DNA from: Pirellula sp.
Lineage (GTDB): Bacteria > Planctomycetota > Planctomycetia > Pirellulales > Pirellulaceae
Assembly (NCBI GenBank): GCA_021300155.1
Contig: JAJTID010000141.1
Location: 1 to 59,916 of the forward strand
Direction: 5' to 3'
DNA: 59,916 bases
In this document: positions 53,511-59,916 of the stretch, one piece after another
Layout: each line of letters begins with the position of its first letter
Numbering within the stretch: the stretch's first letter is position 1
Notes under the pieces: generated by a model
Seen by the model: only the letters and a program-made list of their open reading frames with translations
Database searches by the model: none
Told to the model about the DNA's origin: nothing
Position numbers and translations under genes: made by a program

Positions 53511-55313
53511 TCACTTGGAATCCGAAGGATTCTCGAGAGATGGTGGTCGCCCCGTAGATGCTGGGCTCGGTTGGGAGGAATTGCTCGACGGTTCAGGTAC
53601 GACTTCAGGTCTCGACATCACTTCCATCGGAACTCTCGATGATTTAGGGTCAGGTGGGGGTTGATCTCCTTTCGGCACTTCCGGAACCACCGGAGCAGTC
53701 AGCTTGAAGTACCTATCAAGCTCGCTTGTGCTTGGTAGCGCTTTATCGTCTTCTAGTGTTGCAGCCTTTGCCTTGAGCTCGTCAAGCATTCTATCAGCTT
53801 CGTATTGCAGCCCCTCTGTAGCCTTCAACCTTCTATACTCAACAAACCAATGAAGAACAAAATCCGGGGTATTCTCTTCCTCCGTGAGCCTGTTGTATCG
53901 ACGAATAGCTTTGAAGACGGAGTCACCAACCTCTTCTTCGATCAGAATCGGGTATCGCCGAAATGCTTCATCCCATAGAGCCCACGCTTTATCGTAATTC
54001 TCTAAAGCGCCCTTCACATCTCCTAAGTCGATCATCTTGTCGGCTTCGAAGAGTAGACGTCGTGCGTCGACTGTATAGTTCTTTTGCTCCGCCGTCGCGC
54101 GATCAGCCCAGTAACCGTAGTTGACATTGCTTCTGTAGATCTCCGTGATTCGCAAACGCTCTTCACGTTGGCTCAGTTCTGTTACGATTTGCAAAAGTGA
54201 GGCTTGTACTTCCTTTGGACACTCCGCTACAACTTGTTGATAAGATGGCTTGAGCGACTGATTCGTTGCGAAGATCTTTTCGCGGTCATCAGGTGTTTGC
54301 TCTTCCTCTGGTTTTTTCAAAAGCAGTTTCGTCGCATCATCCAGTCGCTCAAAACGTCGATCGGAAATCTTTTGTGCAATTCCCTCGGTCTTCTCGTCGA
54401 ATACGGATTTCAGCTCTCGAATCTTCTCCATCTCTTGCACGGTTTCCAGAAGTTTGATCTGGCCATCGCCACTCCACGGAATGGACATACGTCCATAATC
54501 AGCCCACTCTCTACCACCCTGTTCCCACGCGAATTTAGAGCGGTCGTCCAAGATTCCTTCGGTCTGAATCGCTTCACCGTAATACATTTGCCACAACGGG
54601 GAATAGCAATAAAGTAGGTGGGGCGTTTTCGCGATTTTGTTCCCACTTTGGTAGGACGCGACTGCCTTGTTAAACCATAGCTTTCCCACTCGCCAATTGT
54701 CAGGACGTTGGTCGTAGCCAAGGGCATTCGTCTCCACTGCGAGTCCGTTTTCAGTGAAGTAGTTGTGAAAGTCTGTGTCCTTTCGGAACAACTCCCGATA
54801 TTGCTTTTTCTCGTCGAACTTTCCGAGCTTGTTGCCAACATAATGACCTAGGTCATACTCGAGAATTGGTTTCTTGTCGTTGTACTTGGTCCCGCGAACC
54901 AGGTAGTCGATCCCCTTCTTTACCCATTCGTATCGGAGCCGGTAATCCTCGAATTCTGGAGACACATTGAAGCTCATATTGTGAGCTTGGTGTTGCCAAA
55001 CGCTGATGAAATGTGGTTGCAAAAGTGCGATCTGATTGAGTGTCGCAGAGAATCGATCGAAGTATTTTTCTTCTTTGTAGTAATCTGCTTTGATCCAGAG
55101 AATAGACGAAGCAATGCCTCTCATTCCAAGGGTCGCGAGCTTCATGCTTTCGCTCGTCGGATCCAACTGTCCTAAATTGGATTGTCCGAGTGAATGCCTG
55201 TCTCTTAACCTAGAAATTGTCCCCTTTACCGGACGCCCCAAGCCGTAGAGCGGCAGCAACAATCCGATGATTGCCACAATGTAAATCGTTTTTCTTCTCA
55301 AGCTTTTATTCAT
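53511..55313 (-). CDS. Large membrane-anchored component of an ABC-2 operon, function unknown (600 aa)
   Basis: An N-terminal membrane anchor (RKTIYIVAIIGLLLPLYGLG) follows a short basic start. The rest is helical and TPR-like, with many aromatic repeats: KADYYKEEKYFDRFSATLNQ, ISVWQHQAHNMSFNVSPEFE and KLWFNKAVASYQSGNKIAKT. The C-terminus is a Pro/Ser-rich tail (PPDPKSSRVPMEV). It begins five bases after the permease stop, so it is in the same operon as the ATPase and permease. A role as an envelope partner of the transporter is inferred; planctomycete relatives have no proven function. Confidence 0.8.
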   Translation of the reverse strand: MNKSLRRKTIYIVAIIGLLLPLYGLGRPVKGTISRLRDRHSLGQSNLGQLDPTSESMKLATLGMRGIASSILWIKADYYKEEKYFDRFSATLNQIALLQPHFISVWQHQAHNMSFNVSPEFEDYRLRYEWVKKGIDYLVRGTKYNDKKPILEYDLGHYVGNKLGKFDEKKQYRELFRKDTDFHNYFTENGLAVETNALGYDQRPDNWRVGKLWFNKAVASYQSGNKIAKTPHLLYCYSPLWQMYYGEAIQTEGILDDRSKFAWEQGGREWADYGRMSIPWSGDGQIKLLETVQEMEKIRELKSVFDEKTEGIAQKISDRRFERLDDATKLLLKKPEEEQTPDDREKIFATNQSLKPSYQQVVAECPKEVQASLLQIVTELSQREERLRITEIYRSNVNYGYWADRATAEQKNYTVDARRLLFEADKMIDLGDVKGALENYDKAWALWDEAFRRYPILIEEEVGDSVFKAIRRYNRLTEEENTPDFVLHWFVEYRRLKATEGLQYEADRMLDELKAKAATLEDDKALPSTSELDRYFKLTAPVVPEVPKGDQPPPDPKSSRVPMEVMSRPEVVPEPSSNSSQPSPASTGRPPSLENPSDSK

Positions 55314-55318
55314 TGACT

Positions 55319-57094
55319 CTAACCCGCCATTTCTCGTGTCTTGAGGAAGAAGTAGGCAATGATGCTCGTCATTAAAAAGTACCCAATTGCTATCGTTAAA
55401 TGTCTCGCCAAGAGTCCTTCGAACAAGTTCACGCCGTGCGCGATAAACTCGGACGTCTCCAATGAATACAGATCCGGAAGCGAATACTTCAGAGCGGCAA
55501 CACTATAAAGAATCCCCTTGTCGATCCCGCGAATCACGTTCTCGATCACTTCATTCCCTAGGTCCAATTCCGTTCCAGAACCACTTTGGAGTGGCAATCG
55601 AACAAGTGCCTCGACAGGGCCACCGCCAGCTAATTTACCAGAAACCAAATCGTCGACGAACCAACCAAACATCCCGAGCACGATCACCGAGACCGTTGCA
55701 ATCACGGCAACGGGACCGGACAAGAACGTCGAAAACATTACACCGAAGCAAATGACAATGAACATTCTCAACCAAATGCTGATGATCCCTTTGGTGAAGT
55801 TCCATTCAAAGGAACTTTCCTTTGCACGCAGATAACAATCCGCTGCCGCCATTCCAAGATACTGCCCACGGTCCAAGCAGCGGACAACGATCTCAAAGGA
55901 GCCGTCCTTTGCAATATCCGTGAAGAAATCTAAGTCCGCTGGCTGCAAGTCCTTGATCCCCTTAAGCTTCAGCGGGATAGACTTTTGATCGATAAGAAAT
56001 TCTTTGACTTTGAACTGGATTCGATCGCTTTCGACTTTGCCATCGATGCTTCTAAATTTCACTTCGACACCTACAGGAGTAACAATGTCGCCCTTGTAGG
56101 TTCTAAAGGCGGATAAAGTAAAATCAAAATTCAACGTCTCAGAAAAGGACGAAGGGCGGATACCATCAAAACGCCAAACGGCGCTCATGAGCGAATCACC
56201 TTCGATGTATTTGTGGTACTCCGACATGTAACCGACGTTCAATCCGATGCCTTCTTCACCATCCCGGCCCGTGAAGCGAAGCATCCCATAGATCGGGTTT
56301 CTTGCAGTCAAGTCATCCACTTGATCGAGCACTACCAACTTGCCATCGACCTTACGAACAATATGTCGGTGCCCCTTGACCGTCTCTGTCGTTCCTTCAC
56401 CTGTTTCGTCGAGGGTAAAGGTGTGCGTATGGTTGTGCTCTTTCTTTGTTTCTCCAGCCAATCCGTTCGCTTGCACTGCGGCGACTTCGTGAGAGTGACG
56501 CAACCCACGAACCACGAACATGTAGCTCATCACGCCAAAAACCAATAAACACAGAGTTCCAACACCCGCGAATCCGAGAACTCGACCGAGGAATATTTCC
56601 GTGGGGCGAACTGGCTTTGTCACGATCGTGTACATCACGCGATTGGAGATGTCGCGAGGAATGCTGAACGTACTCAGAAACAGAGCCATGAGAAACATCA
56701 GGTAGCTCGTGGCAGTCAACACCGTTGGGATGTAAAGCTGGGCTGGGTTCGCTGCGTTTCGGTCGAGAAACCAACCTGCAAACATGATCCCGATCACAAA
56801 CACCAAAACCACGATCAAGACTTTATTTCGGATCGCTTCTTTAAACGATAGTTTCGCAATCGCGAAGACGCGACGAAAGGACATTTTTGGAATGTCGATG
56901 GTGAACAGTTCGCCGATGACTTTTGATACCTGAAGGAACCCTTCGCTCGGTCCATGCTTGAGCGTAGCTACAAGGAAGCCGATCAAAAAACCGACGATGG
57001 AGAGAATCAGCGCAATGCCGAGGCCCCAGAGTAGCCCCCAATGATTAAACAACCACTCCTGGTAGTTCCAAAACTGATCCGGTGTAAGACGCAT
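55319..57094 (-). CDS. ABC-2 type permease with His-rich extracytoplasmic insert (591 aa)
   Basis: Membrane helices: LLWGLGIALILSIVGFLIGF near the start, VLIVVLVFVIGIMFAGWFL, TATSYLMFLMALFLSTF, then VGTLCLLVFGVMSYMFVV, followed by a large loop (about 200-435), then MFIVICFGVMFSTFLSG, VAVIATVSVIVLGMFGWFV and a last helix TIAIGYFLMTSIIAYFF. The phrase DISNRVMYTIVTKPVRPTEI is typical of ABC-2 permeases. The loop contains a His-rich stretch EHNHTHTFTLDE ... GHRHIV that may bind metal. It is 57 bases after the ATPase stop. Exported substrate unknown. Confidence 0.88.
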   Translation of the reverse strand: MRLTPDQFWNYQEWLFNHWGLLWGLGIALILSIVGFLIGFLVATLKHGPSEGFLQVSKVIGELFTIDIPKMSFRRVFAIAKLSFKEAIRNKVLIVVLVFVIGIMFAGWFLDRNAANPAQLYIPTVLTATSYLMFLMALFLSTFSIPRDISNRVMYTIVTKPVRPTEIFLGRVLGFAGVGTLCLLVFGVMSYMFVVRGLRHSHEVAAVQANGLAGETKKEHNHTHTFTLDETGEGTTETVKGHRHIVRKVDGKLVVLDQVDDLTARNPIYGMLRFTGRDGEEGIGLNVGYMSEYHKYIEGDSLMSAVWRFDGIRPSSFSETLNFDFTLSAFRTYKGDIVTPVGVEVKFRSIDGKVESDRIQFKVKEFLIDQKSIPLKLKGIKDLQPADLDFFTDIAKDGSFEIVVRCLDRGQYLGMAAADCYLRAKESSFEWNFTKGIISIWLRMFIVICFGVMFSTFLSGPVAVIATVSVIVLGMFGWFVDDLVSGKLAGGGPVEALVRLPLQSGSGTELDLGNEVIENVIRGIDKGILYSVAALKYSLPDLYSLETSEFIAHGVNLFEGLLARHLTIAIGYFLMTSIIAYFFLKTREMAG

Positions 57095-57151
57095 AACTCG
57101 TTAGCTCTATTCGCTTGGCTGTTCTACTGTGATTTGGTGATAACGTTCGAA

Positions 57152-58084
57152 TTAGTTTGCATTCGAAGATCGACGTCCAGGACGATTCTCGCTATCGCGA
57201 ACAATGTCGAGGAACAACTCTTCCATCGTTGTTGTGGGGTTGTCCATTTTGACAACTTCCCCGTTCGCCTTCGCAATCAATTCGCGAATTTGAGTCTTGG
57301 TGTTCTCATCCAAACCTTTCGCATGGATCTGAGTCACATCTTGAACTTTGAGCAGACTATCGACTCGCCCCAGCTCTTTCAGATCGCCTTGGTGAAGAAT
57401 CGCAACACGGTCGCACACATCTTGGACGTCGGCCAGTTGGTGAGAACATAAAAGGATGGTTTTTCCTTGCTCGCGAAGCCGTACGATGAGGTCCTTCATT
57501 TCGCGAGTTCCGATCGGGTCCAAACCGGTTGTCGGTTCGTCGAGGACCAAGAACTCCGGCTCATTGATCAGCGCTTGGGCCAAACCAATACGTCGGGTCA
57601 TCCCCTTGGAGTATTCCTTCAGCTGTCGTCGGCGGTGTTTTTGCAACCCGACCATGTTGATCAAATGTTCAGCTCGTTCGCGTCGAACACTAGCGGGCAT
57701 GTCGAACAGACGGCCGTAGAAGTCGAGTGTTTCTTCCGCGTTCAAAAATTTGTAGAGGTACGATTCCTCCGGCAAATAACCGATTCGCTCGTTTTTCGCC
57801 ACGTCGGTGGCTTCTTTCCCGAATACAAACGCTCTTCCGGATGTTGGGAAAAGAAGACCAAGCATTAGTTTGATAGTTGTCGATTTTCCCGAGCCGTTTG
57901 GCCCCAGCAATCCAAAAATCTCTCCCCGACGTACTTCGATGTCGAGCGACTTCAGAGCCTGAACCTTTTTTCGACCCCAGAAATCTCTGTAGATTTTGCC
58001 CAAACTTCTCGTCTCTACGATAATGTCCGGGTTAGAAGTTGAAGATGGAGCGGAATTCGAAACGGCGGTAGCTACTGTTGACAT
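57152..58084 (-). CDS. ABC transporter ATP-binding protein
   Basis: 310 residues. Walker A is GPNGSGKST, the signature [18 protein letters not shown], Walker [14 protein letters not shown], and the switch His is in [10 protein letters not shown]. The ATP-binding cassette is of the ABC-2 export class (NatA/CcmA-like). A C-terminal extension ([18 protein letters not shown]) resembles regulatory tails. It is the first gene of the operon with the permease and the 600-residue partner, and its start faces folC across 308 bases. Confidence 0.95.
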   Translation of the reverse strand: MSTVATAVSNSAPSSTSNPDIIVETRSLGKIYRDFWGRKKVQALKSLDIEVRRGEIFGLLGPNGSGKSTTIKLMLGLLFPTSGRAFVFGKEATDVAKNERIGYLPEESYLYKFLNAEETLDFYGRLFDMPASVRRERAEHLINMVGLQKHRRRQLKEYSKGMTRRIGLAQALINEPEFLVLDEPTTGLDPIGTREMKDLIVRLREQGKTILLCSHQLADVQDVCDRVAILHQGDLKELGRVDSLLKVQDVTQIHAKGLDENTKTQIRELIAKANGEVVKMDNPTTTMEELFLDIVRDSENRPGRRSSNAN

Positions 58085-58392
58085 GGAATACTAAACTGAA
58101 AAGTGATCGACGAGCCGCATGTTTCCACGGCCATGACTGCGAGCAGAGGCTACCACATGATTTGGCAACCTACGCCCCTTAGCGGCGGTTTACGCGACTT
58201 TCCTTCGAGCGGTTCAGGAAACTATCGCAGAGAGAAGGAACTATAAATTCGATTTCCCCCGCATACAAGCGACGAGCGCCGCCGAAACTCGACTTGGCCA
58301 AAAATAGCGTCTGGGGCTCCAAGATTCTAACTTCTCGTTAAGATTTACTGTTCTGACTTGAATCGCACTCGAAATAGGGCAATCCGGCGTTC
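58085..58392. other. Divergent intergenic region between ABC operon and folC
   Basis: 308 bases with promoters for both directions expected. I see no strong consensus hexamers, no hairpin and no small gene. Confidence 0.4.
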
Positions 58393-59772
58393 ATGGATCG
58401 TGTCCATCCCCATTACGTAGAGGCAATACGCTACCTCTACGACCGACTGAACTACGAGAAATCGACCGATAAGCCTTACAATAAGCAAAACTATCGGCTA
58501 GCTCGAATGGACGCACTGCTCAGTGAACTTGGGCGACCGAACCTCAGAGTTCCCGTCATTCATATCGCCGGAACCAAAGGAAAAGGCTCGGTTTCCTGGT
58601 TGATCGCGGAAACACTGCGGTACGCAGGCAAACGTGTCGGGCTCTACACTTCGCCGCATTTGGTACAACTAGAAGAGCGTTTTGTTGTCGACGCGAGTAT
58701 CGCCAGCACCGAATCCATTGTTACCCTGCTGCCGAGAATTGCCAAAGCTGCCGAAAAGATCGAGAGCAAACACGGCCAAGCTACCTTCTTCGAGCTGACA
58801 ACCGCCCTCGCTTGGTGCCATTTCGAAGCACAGGATACAGAGGTAAATGTGATTGAGGTCGGGTTAGGAGGCAGGCTGGATTCGACCAATGTGTGCCAAA
58901 GCCTCTTGTCGATCATCACTTCCATCAGTTTTGACCACCAAGCGCAACTGGGAAATACGTTGGAAGCGATTGCAACGGAAAAGGCAGGCATCATCAAGCC
59001 CGGAGCCTTCGTCATTCACGGCGTTCGCCCCAGCGAAGCTCGCGATGTCATCCGAAACCAAGCCGAGAAGTGCAATTGCGGAATATGGGAGCTAGGCCGC
59101 GATTTTGAAGTGAAACGAAACAGCCCCGCCCACGGCCAGCAAAGCCGTGCTTTCGATTTCACTCCGTTGTCCGAAGTCAGTGAGGCCAAAGTCCGTGGAT
59201 TGACGCGGTTGCCAGCCTTTGAACTGAAAATGCTGGGGTCCCACCAATCCGAAAATGCAGCGGTTGCCATCGCCGCTTGCCAAAAGTTAATCCAACTCGG
59301 CTGGCAAATACCAACAGACGCAATGCGTCGTGCCCTTTCTTCGACCCAAGTCGCTTGCCGAATCGAGGTCGTTCAGACAGAGCCGCTGACCATTGTGGAT
59401 GCGGCTCACAATATCGCTTCGATGACATCTCTCCTTCAAACCCTTCGTGAGTCGTTTTCTCCTGCAATGAAGACGGTCGTCTTTTCTTCGTCGAAAGATA
59501 AAGAGTATCAAGCGATGCTCGAACTGATCATGGGATACGCTGATCGAGTCATCCTGACTCAATATTCGAATAACCCTCGATTTGTCCCCGTAGAAAAGCT
59601 CGCCTCGGAAGCTGAGTTGCTACATTCAAAATATCCAGCAGTCGAAGTCCTCACGTCGCCGAACTCCGAAATAGCCATGCAGTATGCAGCATCAAATTCG
59701 TCCGAAAAGGAATTGATCTGCTATACCGGTTCGTTCTTTCTGGCGTCTGAGGTTCGGCCTGCGTTCGAGTGA
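58393..59772 (+). CDS. folC: Folylpolyglutamate synthase / dihydrofolate synthase
   Basis: 459 residues, slightly above the usual about 430. The Mur-ligase-like ATP loop is HIAGTKGKGSVSW (about 57-69); YTSPHL follows and the conserved VIEVGLGGRLDSTN (about 153-166). Later comes KAGIIKPGAFVIHG. The second domain has EVVQTEPLTIVDAAHN and VVFSSSKDKEYQAML. It adds glutate residues to folates and may also make dihydrofolate. The start is the ATG at 58393. The gene stands alone on the plus strand. Confidence 0.95.
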   Translation: MDRVHPHYVEAIRYLYDRLNYEKSTDKPYNKQNYRLARMDALLSELGRPNLRVPVIHIAGTKGKGSVSWLIAETLRYAGKRVGLYTSPHLVQLEERFVVDASIASTESIVTLLPRIAKAAEKIESKHGQATFFELTTALAWCHFEAQDTEVNVIEVGLGGRLDSTNVCQSLLSIITSISFDHQAQLGNTLEAIATEKAGIIKPGAFVIHGVRPSEARDVIRNQAEKCNCGIWELGRDFEVKRNSPAHGQQSRAFDFTPLSEVSEAKVRGLTRLPAFELKMLGSHQSENAAVAIAACQKLIQLGWQIPTDAMRRALSSTQVACRIEVVQTEPLTIVDAAHNIASMTSLLQTLRESFSPAMKTVVFSSSKDKEYQAMLELIMGYADRVILTQYSNNPRFVPVEKLASEAELLHSKYPAVEVLTSPNSEIAMQYAASNSSEKELICYTGSFFLASEVRPAFE

Positions 59773-59863
59773 TACCCTTAGGAATAGTCTGGGAATAAAA
59801 TCCGTATTTGAGAATTGACCGGAATCGTTCATGATAGCTTCAGCCGTAAGGCAGGAGGAAATC

Positions 59864-59916
59864 ATGGATGGATATTCTACGGCCTTGGAAGGCCAAATGC
59901 TGCGATTCTATCGTTC
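59864..59916 (+). CDS. Start of a further gene, cut by the right edge (possible transposase)
   Basis: A strong AGGAGGA site (59853-59859) precedes an ATG at 59864; the readable start is MDGYSTALEGQMLRFYR. This opening recalls transposases of the ISAzo13-like group, which begin with an EGQMLRFY-like helix, but 17 residues do not settle it. Only a start is present. Confidence 0.5.
   Translation, partial: MDGYSTALEGQMLRFYR

Overview
The window looks like a chromosomal segment of a planctomycete of the Pirellulaceae type (Rhodopirellula/Blastopirellula relatives). The pointers are a DUF1501 gene next to a PSCyt1-DUF1549-DUF1553 gene, a very large ThuA/discoidin/PVC-dehydrogenase/cytochrome c fusion, two formylglycine sulfatases flanking a beta-helix protein, an ECF sigma factor overlapping a Ser/Thr kinase with TPR-like repeats, a tetrahydromethanopterin-linked C1 dehydrogenase, and many starts without a clear Shine-Dalgarno. 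Gene density is moderate, transcription direction changes often, and no phage, plasmid or CRISPR array was seen.

Layout. 1-1100: the C-terminal half of a planctomycete REP-type (Y1-like) transposase fused to unrelated sequence, probably debris. 1155-10478: small hypothetical gene, DEAD-box helicase, HEAT-like protein, the 1392-residue ThuA fusion, and a secreted coiled-coil protein. 10607-17517: gene fragment, arylsulfatase, beta-helix protein, second sulfatase, then a cluster of short hairpin repeats. 17518-25969: VWA membrane protein with a PQQ-type beta-propeller protein, SPFH protein, methylene-H4MPT dehydrogenase, a PIN/antitoxin pair, and a secreted hypothetical protein. 26012-26250: a previously hidden, decayed ParE-like toxin with its antitoxin tail. 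26363-31475: DUF1501, DUF1549/1553 and EF-hand genes interspersed with large palindromic repeats. 31709-35385: ECF sigma factor and membrane kinase. 35611-38660: basic amino acid decarboxylase, tRNA-Leu(TAA), hypothetical protein. 38965-48751: secreted protein and U32 hydroxylase-type protein, a 555-residue disordered Arg/Ser-rich protein, Gly/Met-rich secreted protein, GNAT, and a TIM-barrel isomerase with an SMP-30-like partner. 48875-52994: DUF885, glycosyltransferase 9, TPR lipoprotein. 53357-58084: terminator region and a three-gene ABC-2 operon with a His-rich permease loop. 58393-end: folC and the first codons of another gene.

How genes work together: the sulfatases and beta-helix protein suggest sulfated polysaccharide use; the cytochrome/DUF1501/DUF1549 genes are the usual planctomycete secreted redox set; the sigma/kinase pair is a signalling unit; the ABC operon encodes ATPase, permease and a large membrane-anchored third component of unknown function. 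The main non-coding interest is the density of palindromic repeats and decayed mobile or toxin genes, consistent with past activity of REP-type transposases. All family calls come from reading motifs by eye; no searches were run.
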